Origin: Halichoerus grypus
Taxonomy: Eukaryota > Chordata > Mammalia > Carnivora > Phocidae
Assembly (NCBI RefSeq): GCF_964656455.1
Contig: NC_135717.1
Coordinates: 142,304,308 to 142,368,307 of the forward strand
Reading direction: 5' to 3'
Length of the DNA stretch: 64,000 bases
The notes under the pieces are model-generated. The model saw only the letters and a program-made list of their open reading frames with translations, made no database searches and was not told where the DNA came from. This document shows, piece by piece, positions 34,039 through 46,026 of the stretch. Both the position numbers and the translations under genes were made by a program. Every line of letters begins with the position of its first letter. Position 1 is the first letter of the stretch.

Positions 34039-34472
34039 TGTTATGGGTTAAATTGTGCTTTCTCACAAAGGTGCTAAAGTCCTAACCCCCAGTACCTGTG
34101 AATGTGACCTTATTTGGAAATAAGATCTTTGATGTCCACATTAATATGAGGTCATCTGGTTGGGTCCTAATTCAATATGATTGTCTCCTTATAAATCAAG
34201 GAAATTTGGACAGAGAGACAGACACTTACAGAGGGAAGACCATGTGAAGACACAGAAAGAACACCATCTACAAGCCAAGGATCCACAAGGCAACCACCAG
34301 CTAGGTGAGAGGTATGGAACAAATTCTACCTAGCAGCTCTCAGAAGGAATTAACCCTGCCAATGGCTTGATTTCAGATTTTGAGCATTCAGAACTGTGAG
34401 ACAATAAATTTCTGTTGTTTAAGCCACTCAGTTTATAATACTTTGTTACAGCAATCTCAGTAAACTAGTGAA
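34039..34472 (+). mobile_element. MLT1-type solo LTR (ERVL-MaLR)
   Basis: Starts TGTTATGGGTTAAATTGTG and contains 'cctaacccccagtacctgtg', 'accttatttggaaataagat', 'gaccatgtgaagacacagaa', 'acaataaatttctgttgttt' and 'aagccactcagttta', all in MLT1 order. A possible 5-bp target duplication gttgt flanks it (34034-34038 and 34473-34477). No internal retroviral genes are present. Confidence 0.92.
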
Positions 34473-35914
34473 GTTGTTTTACTGTATTTTATACAAATGT
34501 GTCCATGCTTTTGAACTATTTTAGAAGGTTAATTATGAAAAGACATGCACCTGGGCTAGGTAGATCATTTGTCATACTGGTAAAGAACCATAGATAACTA
34601 GATAATTAATGAAAAATAATGATAATGCCAGACATGAAATTCTATCAAACCTACATGAAAACATGTTGAATAAATAGCCCTTAAATTCTACAGAGCCAAA
34701 AGGAAGGTTTCATGATCAAAAGAGGAAGCTACATGAAGTCATTAATGTAACATTTTTCCTTAACTCCTCCCTGTATGTCTACCATATGGAATTCTATGTA
34801 GCTCTCTCTGACTAACTGTTCTGTATTGCTCAAGGCTCTATTAGAGAGATGAGAAGCCACTTTAGTTGTGGGGGGATTTGTCACAGCATAGTAAATGACT
34901 GACTCACTGGGAGGGCTGGAGAAATAGACTTTAGGTTAAACATTACTAACCAACCTTAAAGACATCCCACAGAACCAGGATCCAGGGGAATTGCTATCTC
35001 TTCCCCCAGTCAGGAAGTCTCTGGCACCACTGCAGCGAGCAGAAAAAACAACAAAAGCAGTAGCTGCTCCAGAACCACAGCATATCTGCTACAACCTGCA
35101 CCAGTGAGATGTGCCACATGCCCTGCCGCTCAGCACCCACAGAGCACCTGTCAAGATGCTGAGACTGCTGCTGATTCTGCATCAGAAGCCCCACGTGCCT
35201 CTCTAGTGTGCTTGTCAGCCAATGGAGCAGAAATTATAGAACAAGAGCTTTCTGAGAGGGCATGAGATTAAACCTATATCACATCTGAAGCTCTGACTGC
35301 AAGAGAATCTTGAAAATGGAGCTTGTAGTTTGCCATGTTCTGCTGTTCCTCAAGCCCCATTAGAACAAGGGTGGGATGGTGTTGAGCACCAATCCACCAC
35401 AGCCACCAGATAAACTAGCAACATTGGTGTGCTATGGAAGCACCTTAGATGCCCAATGAAATGCCTAGCATAGGAGTCCTTACTCTTCATTGCCTCTTCC
35501 AGACTACTTCCTTCCTGAAAACTCCTTGTTTTGAAGCCCAAACTCTCAGATTACACTGCCTGCTACCTTTCTTTTTTGAAGTAATTTTTACATGTAATTT
35601 AATTATATTTAATTACTCATTTCTTAAAGATTTTAACACCTGGCTCACTGCCACTTTGTTTTTTCCAGTCAGAATTCCCAATGGTTCAATATCTACGGAG
35701 AAGAATCTTGACCTTCTTGTTTTTCAATGATTCAATCCTCAATCATATCTCAGCCACCTTCTTTCAAGGTTATGCTCTGTCCCACTAATAACAATAACTA
35801 TACCGAAATTCCCATAATTTCAATTATAAACATCTCATTTTATATAAACCATCTTCTACTGTCTCACATATCCAAAACTCAGCAATTCTTCAAGGCTAGA
35901 AAGAGCATGCTCAC
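34473..35914. other. Unassigned DNA, middle part GC-richer
   Basis: 34800-35450 is GC-richer and transcript-like ('ctggcaccactgcagcgagc', 'gaaaatggagcttgtagttt') but I cannot assign it to a family. ORFs at 34994-35194 and 35350-35541 (minus) and 35449-35730 (plus) have no recognised domain. Confidence 0.4.
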
Positions 35915-35928
35915 TGCATATCATCTCT

Positions 35929-35951
35929 CTTTTTTTTTTTTTCAAAGTGAA
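35929..35951 (-). mobile_element. Micro-retroposition: 23-bp insert with 14-bp duplication
   Basis: A perfect direct repeat tgcatatcatctct (35915-35928 and 35952-35965) flanks 23 bp that read on the minus strand as ten non-A bases followed by an A-run. This is the signature of L1-mediated target-primed reverse transcription cut short almost at the tail. Confidence 0.75.
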
Positions 35952-35965
35952 TGCATATCATCTCT

Positions 35966-36290
35966 TTATACTTTCTGATGCCCTCACATGCCTAGCTGCC
36001 CGTCTTAATACCACAACTCATCATTATAATCATCATTAAAATCTTGTACACTGTCACCTTTTCAATCATCTCCTTCTCTTCCCTAACATTCTCTAAACCA
36101 CTTTTCCTGCCTTATAGCTTTCTGTGACATCTATCTATCTATCTATCTATCTATCTATTTATCTATCTATCTATCCATCTGCCTCTTTTCCTATTCAGGT
36201 ATAATTTCCATGAGATCATAGACTCTGTTCTTTACTGCTGTTGCCTCAGAATGTAAGATAAAGTAAGAACTCAATAAATATTTACCAAGT
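35966..36290 (+). mobile_element. L2-like relic with embedded microsatellite
   Basis: 'gatgccctcacatgcctagc', 'aatttccatgagatcataga' and 'agaactcaataaatatttac' resemble L2; the (TCTA)n tract sits inside. Confidence 0.5.
36130..36175. repeat. (TCTA)n microsatellite
   Basis: About 11 TCTA units with a single TTTA interruption. Confidence 0.95.
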
Positions 36291-37309
36291 AAATCAACAA
36301 CATAATTATCTAGTAATAATTCCTTAATTTAACTAGAACACTATACACGTTCAAATATTTTCTTGAACAAGTGAGTTATACAGAATTGAAATTCTAAGAT
36401 GAAGCAAACCCTTAAAATTTTATTTGGTCTACCCATTAAAGGTAAGTGGAAAAGTCTATTATAAAGTCAATGACATACAAAAATACAAAGGCAATATTTT
36501 TGCTATATATTGTGAAATTTGAATATATATCTTTGAAAATTTTCCTTTTCTATTTCCTCTTATAAAATTTCCCAGCTTCTTCATGGTAATTACTTGAAAT
36601 AAAGCAACAATACAATTTGCAAAGATTAAAAATATATGAGATAACTTATTGAATGAATTCTTAAATTGGTCAATTAAAATAACTATAAGTTATATTAATA
36701 TTGTACTGAAATTCTTATTCTCTTCTAATTGATTCTACTCTTCAATCTGTTTTTAAGGAAGGAAATTAAATAGCTTGAAAATATTTAAAGATTCACTTTA
36801 ACAATGCCTTTCAGCAGCTCCCAAGTTATTAATTACATCAGGTAAATCAACCATGACAATCTATTAATAGGAAATGGAGAAGAAAATTAAATTAGTAAAA
36901 ACTATTAAACTGATTAGCTAATTATAGAGACCCATATTACATAAGCTTGCAATAGGAGAGCCTATATCCATAAACTTACATGCATGTTACTTTGATTGTT
37001 TACAGCAATGTTGTTTTCATTACTATAATGAACCATCCAAAGATCTACAGTATGTCAAATCGCATGAAATAGTATACTTCAAGAAATGTTTCAAGTCCTT
37101 GCGTTAATTAACATGCTCCTAAAATCTACACAGTTTAAGAGGTAGGAGCATATCACACAAATGCGATGTAGAGCTTATCATAATAATACTCGTAATGAAT
37201 CAGTTTTCAAATGGAATTATCTGTGTTTATGTATTTGTAACTCCAAACAGTATGCAAGAAACAATGCAAAAGACAATTGTTACTTCCTTCCCTTTTTCCT
37301 TTCTTTCCT
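36291..37309. other. Unassigned AT-rich DNA, candidate conserved noncoding stretch
   Basis: No repeat family seen. 36775-37130 carries several TAATTA or TTAATTA cores (about 36829, 36920, 37107), TGATTG (about 36994) and TGTTTAC (about 36998). This composition resembles developmental enhancers but also arises by chance in AT-rich DNA. Confidence 0.35.
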
Positions 37310-37720
37310 TCCTTCACCTTTTTTGGTCATCTACTCTGTGCCAGCCACTTTGACAGGTTTGACTGAATAACACGTAACAAAACACACAAATTAACTGAGA
37401 TCTGAAGGACAGAAAGCAGTCAGTCAAGAGAAAAGCTGTGAGGGAGGGGGTCAGAGTGGTGACTGTCTTTCCTGAGAGCATCCACAAAACTTTCCACTGG
37501 TGGGAAAAGCAGTGTATATTCTAAGAGCAGCGTGCTGGGAACAGAGTGGGTGACAGTAAGTGTGTTAAGAGAAGAGAGAGAGTAGGTAGGCAGGGTTGAT
37601 ACCATGCAGCGCCTGGCAGCCAAGGAGGGAGACTGGATTCTACTGGAAGTGTGATGAGAAGCCATTTTCTGGGAGGGAGGGAAGGTGGAGGAGTGCCAAA
37701 TTATCAACGTATTATAAAAG
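37310..37720 (-). mobile_element. L2 relic, antisense
   Basis: 'ctactctgtgccagccactt', 'agcagcgtgctgggaacaga' and 'gtgtgatgagaagccatttt' are antisense L2 landmarks; the 95-codon minus ORF at 37420-37707 is its decayed coding text. Confidence 0.68.
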
Positions 37721-38768
37721 AAACTTCTTTTTATAGGCTACCCAATTTTGTATATAATGTTAGAGAATCACATAAATCCAAAAATTACAGTACATTAAAA
37801 AAAGGAGTGGTGCTAAATATTCATAAAAGAATTTGTAACTAAATGATTAGCGGTAATGGAAAACAATGTGTTCCTGACACTTCTTAGAAATTTCAGGAGT
37901 CACATGAAAGAAAGTGTGGTCTAATGATCACTAACAAAAGATCAAAGTGAGTTTCCAGCCTTCTGCATGCCCTAGATAACAGCCACTAATAAATGCTGCT
38001 TATACAGTAACTCTGGTGAGTGGTAATTTGAAATATTAATCATGGAATTGAGTGGATGGAGGTTTATTCTGATCTTTACAAATCACTAATTCTTTGGATA
38101 AGAGCCAGTACTTGCAAGCACCTGCAATTTATGAGCCACAATAGTAAATGTGGTCTATATATGCAGTGAGTGCTTAATAAGACTATTTTCTTAATTGAAG
38201 TATAATTTTGAATAGCAGTAGGTCATCCAAATTGAGGGATTTTGAAATGTTAATAGACTTTTGTTAAAATCACTGCACATTTTTATATATAATCTATGTT
38301 ATTATATTATGAAGATGTTAAATTATATCCAGACTGCTTGATTCTATATTATCAAATTTACATCATAGATTGTTATGTAAAGACAAGAGGAAGGATCGAC
38401 ATTTGCAACTGTTCTTATTCCAACCAAGCATAATCAGATAATACACTTATCTAAGAGAAGAAATTAGGAAGAATAAAGGAAAATATTTAAAATAGCTATT
38501 CTCACCTATTTGTTCCATAATAGCTTTTTGAAAATATTAAATCTGTAGATTTAAAAGAAGAAAAAAATATAAGAAATGTGAACTGGACTGAAAGCACTCA
38601 TTATTTAAGATATTTAAAGCTAGCTATTTAATTGCTTCGAAATAATTTGTTGCAGGCTCTATTTTTCTCTTGCTTCCACTGCCTACACCTTCCCAGGGAA
38701 TGAATAAGTACTCTCATATGTACACAAATACCCTCTTTTTAGAAATACACATTGCCCATCTAGTGTGG

Positions 38769-38772
<4 letters not shown>
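37721..38772. other. Unassigned AT-rich DNA
   Basis: No family recognised with confidence; a MIR-like scrap may lie at about 37905-38010. Confidence 0.4.

Positions 38773-38821
<49 letters not shown>
38773..38821. repeat. (TA)n microsatellite, ~49 bp
   Basis: About 24 uninterrupted TA dinucleotides; self-complementary and able to form a cruciform. Confidence 0.97.
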
Positions 38822-38824
<3 letters not shown>

Positions 38825-39694
38825 AAATTTAATGTAACTCTACATGTCTTCTGGGTTCAGAAAGATATGATACATTAAAAGAGAGTATTCTATCTATCTA
38901 AAGATCGGCTCTATGAAAAAATGTTTTCAAAATTCTTATACAGAATGCTTTAGACATAGAAAAATTTGAATCAATCAGTACTACATCTCTTTAGAACTAT
39001 TTCTGAATAAGAAGTTACACAAGCTTTTTGCCCACAGGCTCCTGCTGGTTCAGTACTATAATTCACCCTACCTATTGTTGCAAGACTTACCTTTATAAAG
39101 GTTACATCACTTCTTCATTTCACTCCACTATGTTTCCCTCCTATCCAAATTTTTCCTCAGAAGCCCTTTCCATAATGTATCATTCTCTTATTTACTTGCA
39201 TTCTTCATAGAATGCTTTCCCATTTGCCTGTTTTGACTGAAATGGAGCTTTATTTGGAATGCATTGCTCTCCCAGGCTCTTATCCATGGATACAATACCT
39301 CTTATTAGTTAAGGTGATGGTCACTTCTGCAACAGAGAAACCCTTCCATCTCAATAGAAGTTTTTCTAATCAGTGGCCTGGGAAACTTGGCTCCACCCAC
39401 TCACTCCAGGACCCAGGCAGATGGAGGTTGTATGGTCTTTAACATGTTGCTTCTAGTTTGAGGACAGTGGATGGGGAAAAAAGGGGAAAGGTTAGAAAAT
39501 ATTATTGCCAACTTTGTGTTCCCTTCCCAGTTTCAAGAAACATTAAGTAAAGGAACTGAATTATTTTGAAATAGTTTTGGTTGCTGAACTGGGTTCTTTG
39601 GATGGCAAAGTCTCTCTGGGACTGAACCAAGTAAGTTACAGATTTATTCTTGTCTCATAGTCACATTTATACAAGTTGCTAAATGAATTTGACT
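38822..39694. other. Unassigned DNA, partly L2-like
   Basis: 39055-39240 has loosely L2-like text ('ctcagaagccctttccataa'). 39360-39470 is GC-richer and unassigned. ORFs at 39028-39210 and 39212-39442 have no domain. Confidence 0.4.
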
Positions 39695-39835
39695 CATTAC
39701 TCACTAGACTGTAAGTTCTTGGTGGCAGGGAAAGCATAACATTTACCTGCATATCCTTATCATCTAAGAGGTGCTTTGCACAAAGTACCATTTTGTAAAT
39801 ATTGATGGATGAATGAATGGGTGGATGCATAGACA
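39695..39835 (+). mobile_element. L2 3' end
   Basis: 'tagactgtaagttcttggtg', 'tttgcacaaagtaccatttt' and 'aatattgatggatgaatgaa' are L2 3' landmarks. Confidence 0.78.
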
Positions 39836-40079
39836 AAAGTGAAAATGCCTGTGATCATTCTCCACTGTCTACAGAGGAAATTCTAAACTCTTTATGACAT
39901 ATTATGATATGGCCATACATAGTCAAAGCTAAAGCCATTTTTTTCTTATAAACATTTTGGTTGAATATTGGACCTATTTCTCTATTCCACATTTAATCAC
40001 TTTAGAACTCCATATACACTTCTGCTCATTTTAGTTCAGTACCTACATGCCCTTTCCTCTCTTATCTAAAAATATCTTG

Positions 40080-40293
40080 GGGCACCTGGGTGTCCTAGTT
40101 GGTTAAGCATCTTTCTCTTGATTTCAGCTCAGGTTGTGATCTCAGGGTTGTGAGATCAAGCACTGCCTCGGGTTCCATGCTTAGCAGAGTCTGCTTAAGA
40201 CTATCTCTCCCTCTCTCTCTGTGCTTTGTGTGCTTCTCTCTCTCTCTCTCAAATAAATAAATAAATTCTAAAAAAATAAAATAAAATAAAAAT
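40080..40293 (+). mobile_element. SINEC of older subfamily, plus strand
   Basis: Head GGGGCACCTGGGTGTCCTAG, body 'gcatctttctcttgatttca' (the 'ctcttgatttcagctcaggt' subfamily), CT-rich middle, AAATAAATAAATAAATTC, A-rich tail. Flanks give an imperfect 11-bp duplication (40069-40079 and about 40294-40304). Confidence 0.93.
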
Positions 40294-40484
40294 AAAAATG
40301 TCTTATTTTCCATAACCAAACTCACATTTTACCCATTGTTACCCATTGTTGGAAGTCTTCCTTAAGCCTCTGCTCCTTTAGATAGATTATACTTGGCTCC
40401 TATGGTGAATGGACCCTAGGGCCAGGGTCATGACACTGATTTTTTTTCCCTCTGTTGTTCATTTTCTATACATTCCTTCTCTTT

Positions 40485-40687
40485 TTTTCTTTTTAAATAT
40501 TTTATTTATTTATTTGAGAGCAAATGAGAGAGAGCATGAATGGGGTGGGGGATAGAGGGAGAGGGAGAAGTATAGACTCCCCGCTAAGCAGGGAGCCCAA
40601 CACCCGCTTGATCCCAGGACCCCAGGATCGTGACCCAAGTGGAAATCAAGAGTCAAACACTTAACCCACTGAGCCACTCAGGCACCC
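40485..40687 (-). mobile_element. SINEC of older subfamily, minus strand
   Basis: TTTAAATATTTTATTTATTTATTTGAGAG then head ending GAGCCACTCAGGCACCC. An imperfect ~16-bp duplication (tatacattccttctctt-like, about 40467-40483 and 40688-40704) marks it as old. Confidence 0.93.
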
Positions 40688-40704
40688 ATATATATCCCTT
40701 CTCT

Positions 40705-41205
40705 TGAGTGCAGACAGGACCTGTGACTTGCTCCTAGTCAACAGATTATGGCAAAGTTAAAGAGATTTTGCATATGTAATTAATGTTCCAAATTCACTGA
40801 TTTTGAGTTAATCAAAAGTATTATTATTTTGGGTGGGGTTGGTCTTTTCAGGTGGAAAGTCTTAAAAGAGGGACTGGCCCCCGTTGAGATGAAAGACTCT
40901 TCTGTTGACCTTGAAGGGGAATGTAGCCAGCTGGTCTCTAAGAGTTGAGGGCCTCCTCACTGCAGTCATGAGGGCCTGAATTCTGCCAACAACCTATGAG
41001 CTTGAAAGAGTACCCCAAGCCCCAAATGAGTACTGAGATCTGAGTGATTGAAGCCTTAATTATGGGCTTGTGAGAATGAGCAGAAAACCCAGCTAAATCA
41101 TGCCCAGATTCCAAAACCAGGATGACTGTGATATAATAAATGTGTATTATTTTAAAATGCTATACTTGTGGTAATTTATTATTCAGCACTAGAAAAGTAA
41201 TACAG
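40705..41205 (+). mobile_element. MLT1-type LTR (ERVL-MaLR)
   Basis: 'gacttgctcctagtcaacag', 'gattttgagttaatcaaaag', 'gaattctgccaacaacctat', 'acccagctaaatcatgccca' and the end 'ataataaatgtgtattattt' then 'agaaaagtaatacag' match an MLT1-group LTR. Its 5' end is unclear because a SINE lies at or near it. Confidence 0.85.
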
Positions 41206-41259
41206 ATATTTTATATATGTTCTCCCAGCAGTGTGTATTAACTCAGTTACAACACTTAA

Positions 41260-41385
41260 CATGCTATATCTCTGGCTCATTCACATCTTTTTTTCCTGTG
41301 AGACTCTGAGTTCCTTGAAGGCAGGAACCACCTCTAATCTATAAAATTCAGTGAATCAGTAAATATTTTTGTTGGTTTGATTAAT
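41260..41385 (+). mobile_element. L2 3' end
   Basis: 'gagttccttgaaggcaggaa' then 'attcagtgaatcagtaaata' is typical L2 3' text. Confidence 0.68.
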
Positions 41386-42729
41386 ATACTTACATAATAA
41401 AACTCCCATACATTTCCCTCTACTCTTGTCTAAGAAATCCAATCATTGGTAAAAGAAATAAAGTAAAAATATCAGGAAATTATTATAAACATCTAGGTCA
41501 GTAGTGGTATTGCTGGCTCCTTTTATCCTAAGTATCAAGATTTTAGAACAATTATTTACACCTCCTACATGTATCCCAGGCAGTCTGAAAAAAGCCAATT
41601 AATCTCCTAACTTCAGAGAATCTTTTTGATTTGAGATAGTCAGCATTTTTATTTTCTTGTCCTCAGACACTGTCCTAGTGACGTACCCTCTGAATATTTT
41701 ACTTGGAATTCTGGAATCACAAAGTGTTCTGTCTCCTCCTAGATGTGAATAAGGAGGTATGTGACCCTGGTTGCTAATGGAAGCCAATTTTGTGGCTGTG
41801 TTTTGCTTATCTGATGATGGGAAAATATCTCTGGAGGGCAGAACAGAGAAACAAAAGAAATTGTGTTCTTGATGACACTAGTTAAAGTATTGTACCACCA
41901 AATGCTGAATCCTGCCTTATTTGGGGATTTTCAGTTACCAGTAAATCACGCCATAGTTTAAAACCAGTTTTAGTTGGGCTTCTGTTGCTTTAACGTAAAA
42001 TTTGAACTGATAGTTTCTAAAGCTATATTCTCAAGGAATTATTAGGATTTAGTATAAAATAAACATTAATCATTCAATTAGTTGTTTGTAAAAAATTATT
42101 AAGTAACTGAATTGATAATTTTGACATTTTGTTAATACTTTCCTCATATGATAATGTAAACCAAAAATAATACATTTCTTAATATTGAGTTACAAAGATA
42201 AAAATAACAAATATCAAATATTTTAAAATATTTAACACATTTGATTTCTTAATGATATTTAACTACTCATACCTTGATGGTTCTGATCTAGTCTACATAT
42301 GATTTATTTGTTTTAATTGATAGATATATTTACTCATATTTTGGAATTCCTGTAACAGAATGGTACTTATGCTTCTAGATGGGAGTGTGACCTAATGGTT
42401 AAAATAAAGGATTTCTCTCTATGAGAATTTAAATTAGATTTTGATCAGAAGAACTAAGGCTATGGCATAATAGCACAACTGGTGGGAAATTCAGTTAATT
42501 CTATAAAATAGTGATGACAAGAAGGATTAATTTTGGGAAAAATCCTTGCCAATTATATGATCAAGATGCTTGTGTCTTGATGTATTTTTTTGAACCATAA
42601 CATTTTCTTTGCCTGTAGGAATTGGGCTAATCAATCTTATTTTAATAGATGTCAGCACTATATGGGTAAACTAAGAAAACAGACCAAGAAACTACATTTG
42701 GGCATCTGATGGATTTTTTCTTTTCTCTT
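41386..42729. other. Unassigned AT-rich DNA
   Basis: The 62-codon minus ORF at 41599-41787 has no domain. A MIR-like trace may exist near 42385-42480. Confidence 0.4.
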
Positions 42730-43290
42730 TCCACTGGACCATTTCCATCAACACACAAACATGCAATTTCAACCATCCGGAAAGCATATCATTAATCCTC
42801 TCATCTCCTACATGCTACCATCCCATTTTTTTCTGCTTCTTTTTAGAATAAGACTCTTTGAAAAACTTGTCTCTACTCATGGTATTTGCTTCTACTCTTT
42901 CTATTCTCTCTCAAACTCTCCTAACTCATCTTGAAAAGGTTCACAATGACCCTTCCCAGCCCCTCTCAAATATCTGCATAGTCCCTTTCTCACCTTCTTT
43001 GAGCTGTTGTCCAGATATAATCTCAGATAAACCTTCCCTAATACTTCCAGTGTCCCCATGCTTTACTTTTCTCTTTAGTGCTTAGTGTTCATCTGATATA
43101 CATATTATATTATATTATATTATATTATATTATATTATATTATATTATAATCACCATTCACTCCCATTAGAATGCAAGTTCCACAAAGGAGGGTCTTTAT
43201 TTTATTCACTTCAGTATCCCAGTTCCTAGAATAGTGCCTGGCCCTTAGTAGATACTCAATAATTTTTGTTGAACGAATGACAGAGCACCG
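42730..43290 (+). mobile_element. L2 LINE relic
   Basis: The 3' half is clear: 'atgcaagttccacaaaggag', 'agaatagtgcctggccctta', 'gtagatactcaataattttt', 'gttgaacgaatga'. The 5' half (ORF 42858-43085) is weaker. A pentanucleotide microsatellite sits inside. Confidence 0.75.
43102..43149. repeat. (ATATT)n pentanucleotide microsatellite
   Basis: Nine to ten near-perfect ATATT units inside an L2 3' UTR. Confidence 0.95.
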
Positions 43291-45299
43291 TTTATCCAGT
43301 GAGCAAAAATTAGGGCAGCCGCCATCAGTAGACAGAGGCTGTCAGGGCACAGTCTTAAAGCAGACAGTTTGATTAAAAGACATCAAGAACTAGAGAGTGA
43401 CATAGGTAATAGGAATTCAGAGATTCACCAAGAAGACTAGGTAAAATGCACAGGACTCCACCTTCTAGAACGTAATTAGATATAAAGCAACAGCTTTCTA
43501 CTGAAGAAAATATCCATACATATTTCATATGTTCTAGAGGGAGCATTTGTTTTGAAAAAAGCTGATTTTAAGTAGAAGTAGGCAAACTTCTAGTTATGAG
43601 GTGAATTAAAAGAAGTTCCTGACAATGGGAAGGAATTTGCATTCCATTAAAATTACAGAGTACTTATGTTTTCAGCCTTAAGCTATAGTGCCTTATAATT
43701 GTTTCTGCCTACAAAATGTAATTTAAGTTCACCAATTTGTAAATAAGTAAATAAACAGAAATATTACACCGGCAACACAATCTACAAAAAGTGTTATTAA
43801 AAGTATTTCCACAGCAACATCAGAATAATTACCTCTATAATCAGCAGCAGAGGAAATATGCTAAAGCCAAGCTTTATTTTTCTCAAAATCGTGGGACTAC
43901 AGTGCTCACCCACACAACAGCATGAACAACAGAAAATTATATTTCATGTTTAAAAGTCATTGTACACTCTACAATTGAAGTAAACCAATGAGTATGAAAA
44001 TATATATTTTATAATAGTAACTATGAAAGAGACACTGTGATATTTTTCAGTACCAGTAAAATGTATTATATTCTAACTTTGGATTATTTTTCTAAAATTA
44101 AAATACTGCAGCTAGAGTTCCAATTTTAGAAGAAAAAATGCAAAAAATCAAATATCCTAATTTATATCTCATTAATGAAACTTACTTTCTTCTCAATGCT
44201 AAGAAGAGCTCACCTGGAACTAAGAAAGGAATGGATTATCAAAGTCAATGTGTCAGAAGAGGAAAATATCAAACTGACAGCCAAAACGAGAATCATTTTT
44301 ATTTTAATGGGTCACATTAAACTAAGAAATACCACCAAAGTAAACACTTTGCTATATTAAATAAAAATTTAAATCCAATATATAAAAATGAGGTAATTAT
44401 AGATTTCTCTAGCCAATCAAAAAAGATATCTGAGCCTAATGCTAATATTTCATTTACCTTTCCAGCATCAAGTGATGAGGCAATATCACATTTTTTGACT
44501 TAATATTTTTCTGCTGTTTCGATATACTATTAACCTTTGTATTTAATATTGCATAATTCTAGAATCATGAGTATTACGTTAAAAAAACAAAACAAAAGTT
44601 TGCAGGGAAGGGAGAAAAAAAAGATAGGAGAAAGTCAGATGGGAGAATTAAAACCCAATCCAATAGTCCACCATGAGAATAACCTCCAAGGAGAACATAA
44701 GCTTTATATTTCTGTTCTAAACACTAAGAATACACTGGTGAGCAAGGCTATTTCTTGTTTTGTGTTATTTGATTTAGAACTATGATTTTAAATAAAAATC
44801 ATATTAAGTTTGCAGTATTGAAATATTTAAGGGAAATTAGTCTCGAATCTATTTTTTATTAAGGTTTGAGAGTAATTTAAGCAATTTAAAATGATGTTAT
44901 CTGTCAAACCATTTAAGCCATTAAAAGGAAAATCAAATTTATTAACTATATGATGCAGACCAAAACACAGAAAAAGATATTAATTAAGTTCATAAATGGC
45001 AAAGTCTAGATTTAACAAAAGCCTTATAAATGTTAAGACTTGCTAAAATTATGAGTAGAAAAGTATGATTTCTCATTTATAAATGAGAAAATTAAGTTTA
45101 GGACTTATAACTTTAAACCACCGAATATTAATTCTGAAAACCACAGTCATCACCAAATAAATATTTTCTATGTATTAAAATAGACCTCATGGTTGTATGT
45201 AAAGAGTGGGAATGGAGAGCAAAAATAAATAAGTAAATAAACATATGAATGCACATAATATATACTAAACTATAATAAATATATAATGTATAAAATAAA
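43291..45299. other. Unassigned AT-rich DNA
   Basis: About 2 kb without a recognised family or gene. ORFs at 44138-44360 and 44537-44785 are Lys/Asn-rich, as expected of AT-rich noncoding DNA. Confidence 0.4.
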
Positions 45300-45890
45300 A
45301 TGAAATAATTCAAATATCTGGGGTCAGAGCACCTAGGCAGGCTTGAGTGTAACACTTCAGGCTATAAAGGCCAGAGTGAGGATTTGAAGGGATTTTTCCC
45401 TCCAAAATCCTACACTGGGGGGCACTGGAAAGTTTTAACTGTGAAGGCATGAGATTGGATATGCATTTTTCAGTGATCGCTTTGGTTGCTATGGTAGGGA
45501 GACAAAAATGGAAGCACAGGGGCCAGTTAAGACTATGTTATATTTCAGTTAAGAGTTGATAGTGCTTTACATTGAAAGTAAATTAGGATGTTTGGATGCA
45601 TGAAATCAGGTAAAGCTGATAGAATTTGCTGATTTCCATTGGGAATTGGTGGATGGGAGACATAGAAGAAAAAGGAAGACATTAAAAATGAATGCTAGAA
45701 TTTCAGGTTGAGAATCTGAAAAGATGGTGGTGTTATTTATTGAGCCTAAAGAGAAACAGGTTTTGAAGGTGGAAAATCAAGACGTCTCTTTTGAGGATGT
45801 CTGAGGTATCTATGAGACATCCCAATGAAGATGGGACGTAGGCAGCTGGATGTACATGGTAGGGCTCTGTGGATATCAGGGCAGGAGAAA
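45300..45890 (-). mobile_element. L2 relic, antisense, mid-element
   Basis: 'gtgaaggcatgagattggat', 'ctgatagaatttgctgattt', 'tctgaggtatctatgagaca', 'gacgtaggcagctggatgta' follow antisense L2 upstream of its usual 3' piece. Confidence 0.72.
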
Positions 45891-46026
45891 CACATCTGGA
45901 AACCTACCTGTGTATCTGGTTCCATGTTTTGTACTAATATACTTCAAATTCATTTATATCAATTTCATGGTAAGCCTAGAGCATAACTATCAACAGATAA
46001 TTTTGATTTACCACAGGAATATTTTT

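Noticed and set aside
34039..34472. Full endogenous retrovirus downstream of the LTR
   Set aside because: No gag, pol or env-like frames and no second LTR are seen; this is a solo MaLR-type LTR.
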